Source: an uncultured Eggerthellaceae bacterium (lineage in GTDB: Bacteria; Actinomycetota; Coriobacteriia; Coriobacteriales; Eggerthellaceae). From it: 23,099 bases of DNA. The translations under genes and the position numbers were made by a program. This document shows positions 1 to 7,354 of the stretch, one piece after another (position 1 is the first letter of the stretch; every line of letters starts with the position of its first letter). Under the pieces are notes generated by a model. It ran no database searches. It worked only from the letters and a program-made list of their open reading frames with translations, and had not been told where the DNA came from. Location of the stretch: positions 1-23,099 of the forward strand of contig CAKTVK010000026.1 of NCBI GenBank assembly GCA_934623455.1, given 5' to 3'.

Positions 1-95
1 GCTGTGCAGCTCCTGAACACAGTTCCGCGAACCTTCACGGAGCACTATTTCCGCTGTGCTCAGCAAGCGTTTTTGCGATCCCGAGTTATGCGAGT

Positions 96-884
96 TTAGG
101 CGTTTTCGTTGCTGCCTTCGGGAACCAAGAAGGGCGCTGCGGCACGAAGCGCCTGGTCGCGCGCAAGAGAGTAATCAACCCCTTCTTCCACGTCAACCGT
201 AAGCGTGGCTCCGAACGTGTAATCGCTGGTGTCGCCGAACACCAAGCGCGGCGTATTCTGCTCAGAATCAATTATGATGCCGTTCACCTGCGCTTTTACG
301 GCATCAAGAATCTCTTGCGTCACCGTATTCAGGTCGCGTGACGTATTCCAAATGCGCAGCGGCACCTTCACGCACGTCAAAGGCGGCAGATGCATTACCG
401 CTTGAGAGTTGATCATGGCGTTTGGAATGACAATCGTCTCGCCCGCCATGGTTTGGATGCGCGTATAACGCCAGTTCACGTCGGAAACAATACCGCGCTT
501 GCCGCCCACTTCAATGAAATCACCCGGCGTAACAATGCCCGCAAGCGAAACCTGTAAGCCACCAACCAGGTTCGATATGGTGTCCTGGCAACCCAGCGAA
601 ATGGCAATGCCGCCTACGCCCAGTGCCGTAATGGCAGCACTCAAATCGAAATTGAAGCACGTGGAAAGCATGATGCTTAAACCGCAAACCCACACGATCA
701 CATTCGCGATATTAAGAAAAATCGAACTCGAAGGTAACGGAGAGCCATCGTGGCTGAGCAATTTATTCAAGAGCTTGCGAAGCGCCCGCGCAACGATCGC
801 CGTTATGGCAATAATGATCAGGGCTTTCAGGAGCACGCCGCCCAGCCCCATCGCAAATGCCTCTATCTGCTCAAACGTAATCAT
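96..884 (-). CDS. MscS-family small-conductance mechanosensitive channel
   Basis: This 262-residue membrane protein fits a small MscS-type channel that opens under membrane tension and releases solutes during osmotic downshock. Three hydrophobic segments are visible at about residues 14-36, 56-77 and 84-112. The third is the Gly/Ala-rich pore helix (ALGVGGIAISLGCQD, from about 87) followed by the family's beta domain (GDFIEVGGKRGIV at 121-133, then RIQTMAGETIVIPNA). The C-terminal alpha/beta domain is present to about residue 250, so the protein looks complete. The ATG start has only a weak upstream purine run. It lies 118 bases downstream of nrdG on the same strand and could be a distal cotranscribed gene, but nothing links it functionally to ribonucleotide reduction. 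Family assignment is firm; gating behaviour and ion preference cannot be read from sequence. Confidence 0.93.
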   Translation of the reverse strand: MITFEQIEAFAMGLGGVLLKALIIIAITAIVARALRKLLNKLLSHDGSPLPSSSIFLNIANVIVWVCGLSIMLSTCFNFDLSAAITALGVGGIAISLGCQDTISNLVGGLQVSLAGIVTPGDFIEVGGKRGIVSDVNWRYTRIQTMAGETIVIPNAMINSQAVMHLPPLTCVKVPLRIWNTSRDLNTVTQEILDAVKAQVNGIIIDSEQNTPRLVFGDTSDYTFGATLTVDVEEGVDYSLARDQALRAAAPFLVPEGSNENA

Positions 885-1002
885 AAGCCACCAACCGCCT
901 TGTTGAAATCATGTCGCCTTGTGGGAATACCCTCGCTGAACGCGCCGAATCGATGCCAAACGCCCCACTGGCGCCTGCAAGCCACGCCGAAAGCAAGTCG
1001 AG

Positions 1003-1689
1003 CTACCACGAAGGAGGCTTTGTCGGATAATCCTCGAACGATTGCCAAAGCACCACACGTCCCGTTTTGCGCGTTTTATTCATGTCGATGAGCCGCTGGT
1101 TAGAGGACCCGCAGTATTTGAGTCCTAACGAACGTTTTTCCTGCACAAACGGGCCATCTACCAGCACATCTGCATATGCCAGCAAATCGCGTATCGCTCT
1201 CAAGCGCTCGCGTTCGGCCGCAGAAGGGGTCTCTGCATCCCCATTTGCAGCAGCGGCAATGTCCGCGCTCGCTCCTGCATCTGCATCCGCAGTACCTGCA
1301 TCCGCGCCTGCGCCCGCGGCCACAGCCGCGCCATCGGAAAGCGCCGCAATCTGCTGCAGCAGATCCTCGTACAAATATCCCGTATACACCCACACGTTGC
1401 GCCCTGCCGCCTTCACACGACGTGCGATTTCTGCGCACGCAGCCGGCTGCTCAAACGGATCGCCACCCGAAAGCGTTACGCCGGAAACAAGCTTGTTCTC
1501 AAAAATGCGCTCCACCACATCATCGATGGCAACTTCTTCGCCCGCATCAAAAGCCCAGCTCTCGGAGTTGTGACACCCCGGGCAATGATGAGAGCACCCC
1601 TGAACGAACACGGAAAAACGCATACCCGGACCATCAACGATGGAATCGTTTACTGTGCCAAAAAGACGTATTGTTGTCGGGGTTGACAT
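1003..1689 (-). CDS. nrdG: Anaerobic ribonucleoside-triphosphate reductase activating protein
   Basis: This radical SAM activase installs the glycyl radical on NrdD using a 4Fe-4S cluster and S-adenosylmethionine. The 228-residue product opens with the family's N-terminal sequence (GTVNDSIVDGPGMRFSVFVQGC) and has the CX3CX2C cluster motif at Cys32, Cys36 and Cys39 (CSHHCPGC), then the VTLSGGDPF motif at about 71-79. The C-terminal part (LVDGPFVQEKRSLGLKYCGSSNQRLIDM) is also typical of NrdG. Oddly, residues about 118-158 are an Ala/Gly/Asp-rich low-complexity stretch absent from compact family members and encoded by degenerate GC-rich trinucleotide runs. The ATG start has a good AAAGGA ribosome site. 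It follows nrdD on the same strand after 262 bases that contain a stable hairpin. Function is certain by motif and neighbour. Confidence 0.96.
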   Translation of the reverse strand: MSTPTTIRLFGTVNDSIVDGPGMRFSVFVQGCSHHCPGCHNSESWAFDAGEEVAIDDVVERIFENKLVSGVTLSGGDPFEQPAACAEIARRVKAAGRNVWVYTGYLYEDLLQQIAALSDGAAVAAGAGADAGTADADAGASADIAAAANGDAETPSAAERERLRAIRDLLAYADVLVDGPFVQEKRSLGLKYCGSSNQRLIDMNKTRKTGRVVLWQSFEDYPTKPPSW

Positions 1690-1765
1690 TGCTGTTTCCT
1701 TTCCTGTTTGTCAATGAAAGGGTATCACAAGGCGGCGTGCAGAGCGGCGAAGGGCATGAAATACC

Positions 1766-1795
1766 ACAGAGGAGCCGCAAGCGCGACTCCCCTGT
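1766..1795 (-). promoter_or_regulatory. Stem-loop in the nrdD-nrdG intergenic region
   Basis: Read as minus-strand RNA, this forms an uninterrupted 13-bp stem closed by a 4-base GCUU loop (arms 1766-1778 and 1783-1795). Two of the pairs are G-U wobbles, which become A-C mismatches on the plus strand, so the structure fits the nrd transcript rather than the opposite one. There is no clear U-run after it, so it is a poor intrinsic terminator. It may instead be a partial terminator, processing site or stabilising element that sets the NrdG:NrdD ratio. The rest of 1690-1951 shows no convincing gene. Confidence 0.5.
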
Positions 1796-1951
1796 TTCGT
1801 GATAATGATAGTTTTACCCTGAAGGCTTGGTCTCATGAGCGCGATCTCAAGCGTCCGCGACACCACCAGTGCGTCCATCGCGCCTACAAGCGCGCTTGCG
1901 CGACCTTTCGCCGAGCCCGCCATCTTCGCCGGGCCGCACCCAGCAGAAGCG

Positions 1952-4270
1952 TTAAATGTGATGCTTCACGCGGTCGTGCTCTTCGGCGCGCTTTGCGTCA
2001 TTGAAACGATCAAGCGTACCTACCAGGTAGCCCGTGATGCGACGAATGCGCTCGAAGCCGACTTCGGCATCTTCCTCGTGACGGCCGCATTTCGGGCATT
2101 CATCATTGATGATGCCGTTATAACCGCAGATGGGGTCGCGATCAACAGGGTGGTTGATCGAACCGTAGCCAATGCCGCATTCCTTCATGTGGCGAATGAC
2201 GGCTTCAAACGCTTCCAGATTCTCGCTGGGGTCGCCGTCCATCTCCACGTAGCTGATGTGGCCAGCGTTCGTCAGCGCATGATAAGGCGCCTCAAGCTCG
2301 ATTTTGCGGAACGCCTCGATATCGTAATACACGGGGATATGGAAGCTGTTCGTGTAGTACTCGCGGTCAGTCACACCGGGAATCGAGCCGTAGCGAGCGC
2401 GGTCCATGCGCACGAAGCGACCCGAAAGGCCTTCGGCGGGCGTAGCAAGCAGCGTGTAGTTCATGTGCGTCTGCTGAGACAGGCGGTCCAGGTATGCGCG
2501 CATATGGCCCACAATCTCCAAGCCCAGCTTCTGGGACTCAGCCGATTCGCCGTGATGCTTGCCCGTGAGCGCCTTCAGCGTTTCCGCCAGGCCAATAAAG
2601 CCCACGGAAAGCGTGCCGTGCTTGAGCACTTCGCGCACTTCGTCATCGGGCTTGAGCTTTTCGGAGTCAATCCACACGCCCTGGCCCATCAAGAACGGCG
2701 AATTGTACACGCGCTTTTGCGCCTGAATCTCAAAGCGCTCGTCCAGCTGGCCCACGCACAGGCGCAGCTTGGAATCAAGCAGGTCGAAGAACAGGTCAAT
2801 GTCGCCATGGGAGCGAATAGCCAAGCGCGGCAGGTTGATAGAGGTAAAGCTCAGATTACCACGGCCGGGCGTGATTTCGCGGCTGGGGTCGTAGACGTTG
2901 CCCATAACGCGCGTACGGCAGCCCATATACGAAATTTCGGTCTCGGGCGTACCCTTGTAATACGGCAAGTTAAACGGCGCATCTTGGAAGCTGAAGTTAG
3001 GGAACAACCTTTTCGCGGAGCAATGAATTGCCAACTTGAACAGGTCGTAGTTCGGGTCACCAGGATTGTAGTTGATGCCTTCCTTCACACGGAAAATCTG
3101 TACGGGGAAAATGGCCGTCTCGCCCGAACCCAGGCCCTCTTCGGTAGCAAGAAGCGTATTGCGGATGACCATGCGGCCTTCAGCAGACGTATCCATGCCG
3201 TAGTTCACCGAAGAGAACGGCGTTTGCGCGCCAGCGCGTGAGTGCATGGTGTTCAGGTTGTGGATCAGCGCCTCCATGGCCTGGAACGTTGCACGATCGG
3301 TGTCGTTGTACGCGTTCTTTTCCGTGTAGGCGAACACGCGCTCAGCAACTTCATCAGGCAAAACGCTTTTCAACTTCTCTTCAAGCGCTTCGCGATACGC
3401 CGGGTCAAGCTCGATAGCGGCAACAGTGCCCGTGGCTTCTTCAATACCAGCAAGCGTATCTTGCGCCCACGTGCGCGCATCCTCTATGTCGCTTAGCAGG
3501 TCCATGGCTTCGGCCAGGTGCTTCTTGAACTGCTTGCGATACGTCTTGCGCACGCCATCGGCCAGACCGTAATCGAAGTCGCAGACCGACTGACCACCGT
3601 GCTGGTCATTCTGGTTGGACTGGATGGCAATGCAAGCAAGCGCAGCGTAAGAAGCAATGTCGTTCGGCTCGCGCAGCACGCCGTGGCCCGTGGAGAAACC
3701 GCCCTTGAACAGCTTGCGCAGCTCAATTTGGCAGCACGTGGTGGTCAACGTGTAGAAGTCCAAGTCGTGGATATGGATGTCGCCTTCGCAGTGAGCGCGC
3801 GCGTAGCGGGGATCCAAAACGCACATCTCATAGAACTGCTTCGCGGATTCGGAGCCATACTTCAACATGGTGCCCATGGCGGTATCGGCGTCGATATTGG
3901 CGTTTTCACGCTTCATGTCGGAGTCCGATGCCTTGGAGAACGTGATGTCCTTCAGCGTTTGGATCAGGCGGCTGTTCACGTCGCGCACGCGGTTGCGCTC
4001 GGCGCGATACAGGATGTATGCCTTTGCGGTCTGCGTGAAGCCCTCTTCGATAAGCGTCTCTTCAACAAGGTCCTGCACGCCTTCAACGGTAGGAGTTCCC
4101 TCGATTGCGCCAGATTCTATCTTCTCGACAACGCGCTCAGCAATGCCATCGGCAACGCCACGCGGCTGCATGGCGCCGCTCGCACGGAATGCCTTCTCTA
4201 CTGCCTCGGCAATCTTCTCTTGATGAAAATCAACCGCGCGGCCGTCACGTTTGATGATGCTCTCTACCAT
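1952..4270 (-). CDS. nrdD: Anaerobic (class III) ribonucleoside-triphosphate reductase
   Basis: This glycyl-radical enzyme reduces ribonucleotides to deoxyribonucleotides without oxygen. The 772-residue product starts with an ATP-cone allosteric domain (about 3-90). The catalytic barrel follows, with family segments such as CEGDIHIHDLDFY (161-173), HNLNTMHSRAGAQTPFSSVNYG (337-358) and GNLSFTSINLPRLA. The C-terminus carries the glycyl-radical loop RRITGYLV with the radical glycine at 747. Just before it is a metal-site region with Cys715, Cys725 and Cys728. Where a fourth cysteine of two CxxC pairs would be expected there is Asp712 (DPICGYNG), which may be a subgroup trait. The ATG is preceded by AAGGAATAGGGG. 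No aerobic reductase is visible in this window. Transcription probably starts near 4420, under NrdR control (see upstream sites). Confidence 0.98.
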   Translation of the reverse strand: MVESIIKRDGRAVDFHQEKIAEAVEKAFRASGAMQPRGVADGIAERVVEKIESGAIEGTPTVEGVQDLVEETLIEEGFTQTAKAYILYRAERNRVRDVNSRLIQTLKDITFSKASDSDMKRENANIDADTAMGTMLKYGSESAKQFYEMCVLDPRYARAHCEGDIHIHDLDFYTLTTTCCQIELRKLFKGGFSTGHGVLREPNDIASYAALACIAIQSNQNDQHGGQSVCDFDYGLADGVRKTYRKQFKKHLAEAMDLLSDIEDARTWAQDTLAGIEEATGTVAAIELDPAYREALEEKLKSVLPDEVAERVFAYTEKNAYNDTDRATFQAMEALIHNLNTMHSRAGAQTPFSSVNYGMDTSAEGRMVIRNTLLATEEGLGSGETAIFPVQIFRVKEGINYNPGDPNYDLFKLAIHCSAKRLFPNFSFQDAPFNLPYYKGTPETEISYMGCRTRVMGNVYDPSREITPGRGNLSFTSINLPRLAIRSHGDIDLFFDLLDSKLRLCVGQLDERFEIQAQKRVYNSPFLMGQGVWIDSEKLKPDDEVREVLKHGTLSVGFIGLAETLKALTGKHHGESAESQKLGLEIVGHMRAYLDRLSQQTHMNYTLLATPAEGLSGRFVRMDRARYGSIPGVTDREYYTNSFHIPVYYDIEAFRKIELEAPYHALTNAGHISYVEMDGDPSENLEAFEAVIRHMKECGIGYGSINHPVDRDPICGYNGIINDECPKCGRHEEDAEVGFERIRRITGYLVGTLDRFNDAKRAEEHDRVKHHI

Positions 4271-4384
4271 GGAGACCCCTATTCCTTCTTATTTCATAGT
4301 TGTTATCCACGCAGCAAAACGCCAGGTTGACACAAAGAATCCACCCGACATTGCTTACGTGAAATTGCTTAAAAACGGATTTAC

Positions 4385-4402
4385 AACACAATATATTGTG
4401 TT
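4385..4402. promoter_or_regulatory. NrdR box
   Basis: AACACAATATATTGTGTT is a perfect 18-bp palindrome matching the known NrdR consensus acaCwAtATaTwGtgt. NrdR is the ATP/dATP-sensing repressor of ribonucleotide reductase genes and usually binds paired boxes about 31 bp apart. A degenerate candidate partner (8 of 16 consensus positions by eye, keeping AC and ATTG) is centred exactly 31 bp away at 4355-4370. The strong box lies downstream of the predicted start site, so it would block promoter clearance or elongation. Confidence 0.85.
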
Positions 4403-4423
4403 TACATCAGAAGATGATGTGAA
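4401..4423. promoter_or_regulatory. Imperfect palindrome at the nrdD start site
   Basis: Arms TTTACATCA and TGATGTGAA flank a 5-base centre (4410-4414) with one mismatch per arm. The element lies between the predicted -10 box and the NrdR palindrome and covers the expected transcription start. It could be an operator for a second regulator or a small 5' leader hairpin. I recognise no specific regulator. Confidence 0.4.
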
Positions 4424-4426
4424 CAT

Positions 4427-4454
4427 ATAGTATCTTCTAAGAATCCTTTGTCAA
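4427..4454 (-). promoter_or_regulatory. Predicted housekeeping-sigma promoter of nrdD
   Basis: On the minus strand, a perfect -35 hexamer TTGACA (4449-4454) is followed after 16 bases by TACTAT (4427-4432). The expected start near 4420 puts the NrdR palindrome at about +18 to +35. This is the best promoter match upstream of nrdD. Confidence 0.7.
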
Positions 4455-4619
4455 GGGGTCAAAATAGCTGGGGTAGCTGCGACCTGCGATTATGGAGAAA
4501 AAATTTTTACTCACTAATTCATCCACAGAGTCTCCATTATATTTACTACCTCTTGCACACTATTTCCAATAGAGATTTTGTGCTGAAACGTGAAGCTGAA
4601 ACATGGTAAAGTAGCATCT

Positions 4620-5288
4620 ATGAATGCAACGATACTGACATGCTCATCTTTGACGCCTTTCGTCCGCGCGGCGCAGGCGCACGAAAACACGCACTGGGAC
4701 ATGATGGAAGTCAACCGCGATCTTCACTCCGAACCCGCCACCATGAAAAAAGAGTTGGCGCGCCTTATTGCGTCGCTACCGCCCGAGATTGACACCGTGC
4801 TTGTGGCCATGGGCTTTTGCGGCGGCGCGTGGGACCATGTGTCGTTCGAGCGTCGCGTGGTTATCCCCCGCTTCGATGACTGCGTGTCCTTGCTGCTCAA
4901 CACCGACGACGCATACCACGCGAACCTCAAAGAACCAGGGCATCTATATCTCTACGAGAACGACCCTGCGCAGTTCTCAGCACTGGGCCTGATGCGCAGC
5001 GATGCGGCATCAAGCCCTGAATACGCCGGCCTCAGTCAAGAGGACCTGTTCCATTACTGGTTCGATAATTACTGCACCGTTGACATCATCGATACGGGGC
5101 TTAATGACTGCTACAGCGAGGATTACGTTATGGCGGCGCAGGCCGAGGCAGATAAGATCGACGCAGCGCTTGATTACGCAACCGGCAGCAACCATACGCT
5201 GGAAAAGCTCGTAAGCGGACGTTGGGATGATCAGTTTCTGATTGCCGAACCGGGCGCGCTCATCCGCCACGGGAATTTTTTCGAGTAG
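4620..5288 (+). CDS. DUF1638 domain protein
   Basis: This soluble protein of 222 residues from the chosen ATG resembles the DUF1638 family. The recognisable core is the segment VLVAMGFCGGAWDHV followed by VIPRFDDCVSLLLNT, a Gly/Cys turn and a conserved Arg-x-x-Asp-Cys pattern. DUF1638 proteins are often encoded near corrinoid-dependent methyltransferases, but none is visible here, so this copy is an orphan in this window. I see no signal peptide or membrane segment. The reading frame also allows a GTG start at 4590, but family members start close to the first beta strand (NATILTCSS), so I favour 4620. Neither start has a strong ribosome site. Its molecular activity is unknown; a metal- or cofactor-related role would be a guess from family context. 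Confidence 0.75.
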   Translation: MNATILTCSSLTPFVRAAQAHENTHWDMMEVNRDLHSEPATMKKELARLIASLPPEIDTVLVAMGFCGGAWDHVSFERRVVIPRFDDCVSLLLNTDDAYHANLKEPGHLYLYENDPAQFSALGLMRSDAASSPEYAGLSQEDLFHYWFDNYCTVDIIDTGLNDCYSEDYVMAAQAEADKIDAALDYATGSNHTLEKLVSGRWDDQFLIAEPGALIRHGNFFE

Positions 5289-5392
5289 CCGAATGGCAGC
5301 AATGTCACAACGCATTTTCTGCTCAAGAATTTAATTGCTTTGCCTATGGCGTTTTATAGGGAGCCTTGCGATTACACGTGCTCTAGATGATC

Positions 5393-5435
5393 AAAATAGG
5401 AGATTTTTAAAGTTTTCTTAAAAATCTCCTATTTT
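5393..5435. repeat. AATAGGAG hairpin 1
   Basis: Two perfectly complementary 18-base arms (5393-5410 and 5418-5435) enclose a 7-base loop. The base of the stem is AAAATAGGAG paired with CTCCTATTTT, and the inner arm is GATTTTTAA. It is the first of four hairpins in the 439-base gap between two convergent genes. It could help terminate the DUF1638 transcript because a T-run ends the 3' arm. Confidence 0.85.
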
Positions 5436-5456
5436 CATATCCCTCCTAAAGACAGG

Positions 5457-5495
5457 AATAGGAGAAAATAGAAATAATTTCATTTTCCTCCTATT
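5457..5495. repeat. AATAGGAG hairpin 2
   Basis: AATAGGAG (5457-5464) pairs with CTCCTATT (5488-5495). Inside it, AAAAT pairs with ATTTT and GAAAT with ATTTC, separated by single-base bulges at 5487 and 5470. The outer motif is shared with the other three hairpins, but the inner arm is different and still self-complementary. It is followed by a TTTTT-containing tail, compatible with termination on the plus strand. Confidence 0.8.
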
Positions 5496-5572
5496 TTTGA
5501 AAGACATTTTCACCTTAAATGGCTCCTGTGTAAGTTTGCATAAGCAACAACAAAGCAAAACGGCCCGAAATT

Positions 5573-5609
5573 ATAGGAGAATTTTCAAATAATTCGAAAA
5601 TTCTCCTAT
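5573..5609. repeat. ATAGGAG hairpin 3
   Basis: A perfect 14-bp stem (5573-5586 with 5596-5609) encloses a 9-base AT-rich loop. The stem base is ATAGGAG/CTCCTAT as in the neighbouring hairpins, while the inner arm AATTTTC/GAAAATT is unique to this copy. It starts 116 bases after hairpin 2, roughly twice the 60-64-base spacing of the other pairs. Confidence 0.85.
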
Positions 5610-5632
5610 TCACGCCTAACCCATCCAAATAA

Positions 5633-5673
5633 AAATAGGAGGAAATCAGATTTTTCCCGATCTCCTCCTATTT
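5633..5673. repeat. AATAGGAG hairpin 4
   Basis: A 15-bp stem with a single mismatch (5633-5647 with 5659-5673) encloses an 11-base loop. The stem base is AAATAGGAGGA/TCCTCCTATTT. It is the copy closest to the guaB stop codon, so on the minus strand it is the best placed to act as the guaB terminator. Confidence 0.8.
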
Positions 5674-5727
5674 ATGCAATTACAGCCTTAAGTACGTCAC
5701 GCAAACGCAACGAATGCAAGGCGATTC

Positions 5728-7239
5728 TTAGCGCCCTGCGTACGGGACCTTGTCCTTCTGCAGTACGTCGTGCGCGCCACCCTCGGTAATGGAAGCGCCA
5801 CTTACGATGGTGAGCTTTGCCTTGTCCTGGAACTCAGGGATGGTCAGTGCGCCGCAGTTGCACATGGTGCTCTTGAGTTTCAGCAGCGTAACCGCCATGT
5901 TGTCCTTCAGGCTGCCGGCGTACGGAACGTAAGAGTCAACGCCTTCCTCGAACGACAAGCTCTTCTTGCCACCCAAGTCGTAACGACCCCAGTTGCGCGC
6001 ACGCGCAGAACCTTCGCCCCAGTACTCCTTCATGTACGTACCGTTGACCAGCACTTTCTCCGACGGGCTCTCGTCAAAACGAGCAAAGTAACGACCCAGC
6101 ATCACAAAGTCAGAGCCCATGGCCAGCGCCAGCGAGATATGGTGATCGTACACAATGCCACCGTCAGAGCAGATAGGCACGTAAATACCGGTCTCGGCAA
6201 AGTACTCATCGCGCGCACGGGCGACTTCGATAACCGCCGTTGCCTGACCGCGGCCGATGCCCTTCGTCTCACGCGTGATGCAGATGGAGCCGCCGCCGAT
6301 GCCCACCTTGACAAAGTCGGCGCCGCTTTCCGCCAGGAAACGGAAGCCCTCGGCATCAACAACGTTGCCAGCACCGATCTTCACATCGTTGCCGTAATGC
6401 TCGCGCACCCACTCGATCGTGAGCTTCTGCCAATCGGAATAGCCTTCGGAAGAGTCGATGCACAAAACGTCAACGCCCGCTTCAACCAGCGCAGGAACGC
6501 GCTCGGCGTAGTCACGGGAGTTAATGCCGGCGCCCACCATGTAGCGCTTGTGCTCGTCAAGCATTTCCAGCGGGTTCTCTTTGTGCGAATCGTAGTCCTT
6601 GCGGAATACGAAGGAAACCAGGTGATCGTTTTCATCAACAATGGGCAGGCTGTTCAACTTGTTATCCCAAATGATGTCGTTAGCGACCTTGAGCGAGGTG
6701 TCCACGGGAGCCACAATCATCTTTGCGCGCGGCGTCATGATATCGGCAACCTTCGTGTCAAGGCTCATGCGGCTCAGGCGGTAATCGCGGCCGGTCACAA
6801 TGCCCAAAAGTTTGCCCGTAGCGGAACCGTCGTCGGTGACGGGCATAGTGGAATGACCGAAGCGCTCTTTCAGCGCAATCACGTCGGCAAGCGTCTGATC
6901 AGGAGAAAGGTTGGCATCGGAGACCACAAAGCCAGCCTTGTAGTTCTTCACGCGTGCAACCATGGCGGCTTCCTGCTCGATGGTCTGGTTGCCGTAAATG
7001 AAGGACAGGCCGCCCTCCGTTGCCAACGCAACAGCCATCTTGTCGTCGGAAACGGCTGCCATAATGGCGGAAACCATAGGAACATTCAACGTAAGCGGGC
7101 ATTCCTCTTCGCCCTTGCAATAACGCACCAGCGGCGTTTTCAGACTAACGGAAGTAGGAATGCAGCTTGCCGGCGTATGGCCGGGAACTAATAAGTACTC
7201 GTTGAAAGTGCGCGACGGTTCTTCGTAGTAGAAAGCCAT
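5728..7239 (-). CDS. guaB: Inosine-5'-monophosphate dehydrogenase
   Basis: This cytosolic enzyme oxidises IMP to XMP with NAD+, the committed step toward GMP. The 503-residue product has the IMPDH barrel interrupted by a CBS-domain pair at about residues 107-220 (MPVTDDGSATGKLLGIVTGRD and LPIVDENDHLVSFVFRKD). The catalytic loop is GIGGGSICITRETKGIGRGQ with nucleophile Cys320. The usual bacterial loop reads GPGSICTTR, so this is the divergent GGGSICITRE type, which I recall from kinetoplastid and some clostridial/actinobacterial enzymes. The C-terminal flap and conserved SDGGI (358-362) are present. A strong AAGGAG ribosome site precedes the ATG. It is divergent from a LOG-family gene, which also acts on purine-type nucleotides. 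Downstream lies the hairpin cluster. Confidence 0.97.
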   Translation of the reverse strand: MAFYYEEPSRTFNEYLLVPGHTPASCIPTSVSLKTPLVRYCKGEEECPLTLNVPMVSAIMAAVSDDKMAVALATEGGLSFIYGNQTIEQEAAMVARVKNYKAGFVVSDANLSPDQTLADVIALKERFGHSTMPVTDDGSATGKLLGIVTGRDYRLSRMSLDTKVADIMTPRAKMIVAPVDTSLKVANDIIWDNKLNSLPIVDENDHLVSFVFRKDYDSHKENPLEMLDEHKRYMVGAGINSRDYAERVPALVEAGVDVLCIDSSEGYSDWQKLTIEWVREHYGNDVKIGAGNVVDAEGFRFLAESGADFVKVGIGGGSICITRETKGIGRGQATAVIEVARARDEYFAETGIYVPICSDGGIVYDHHISLALAMGSDFVMLGRYFARFDESPSEKVLVNGTYMKEYWGEGSARARNWGRYDLGGKKSLSFEEGVDSYVPYAGSLKDNMAVTLLKLKSTMCNCGALTIPEFQDKAKLTIVSGASITEGGAHDVLQKDKVPYAGR

Positions 7240-7283
7240 GGATTCTCCTTGATTGTCCTGGGTTGCTCAACCTGGGTTTTACG

Positions 7284-7301
7284 TATAATTGGATTATTAT
7301 A
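7284..7301. promoter_or_regulatory. Divergent -10 boxes between guaB and the LOG gene
   Basis: A plus-strand TATAAT (7284-7289) points to the LOG gene, and a minus-strand TATAAT (7296-7301) points to guaB. Both have weak -35 matches. A palindrome with 7-base arms GCGCTTA/TAAGCGC (about 7306-7323) lies over the expected guaB -35 region and is a possible operator. No riboswitch was recognised in the short leaders. Confidence 0.45.
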
Positions 7302-7354
7302 CTCGCGCTTACTTATAAGCGCACCGAAATCAATCAAGCGGAACAGGAAATCCA

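Larger units (their letters stand above)
4271..4619. other. Divergent nrdD / DUF1638 control region (gene-free)
   Basis: This 349-base AT-rich gap separates nrdD from the plus-strand DUF1638 gene. It holds a nrdD promoter, an NrdR-type palindrome and a second imperfect palindrome, each listed separately. The inferred nrdD leader is about 150 bases. On the plus strand, the last 160 bases before the DUF1638 gene contain no convincing promoter; a short direct repeat GCTGAAAC (4582-4589 and 4595-4602) sits just before that gene. Confidence 0.6.

Noticed and set aside
40..61. 6-bp inverted repeat GAGCAC/GTGCTC after the MscS gene as a terminator
   Set aside because: The stem is short, the loop is 10 bases, and there is no T-run on the minus strand.
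1711..1923. 70-codon minus-strand frame between nrdD and nrdG
   Set aside because: No ribosome site or family match; the stretch is better explained as an untranslated spacer with a hairpin.
1835..3241. A 468-codon open frame on the plus strand, antisense to nrdD
   Set aside because: The opposite frame encodes a full-length, motif-complete NrdD. The antisense product has no recognisable domain and is a by-product of biased codon use.
5770..7191. A 473-codon open frame on the plus strand, antisense to guaB
   Set aside because: It mirrors the guaB coding frame, has no family resemblance, and lacks its own ribosome site and promoter.
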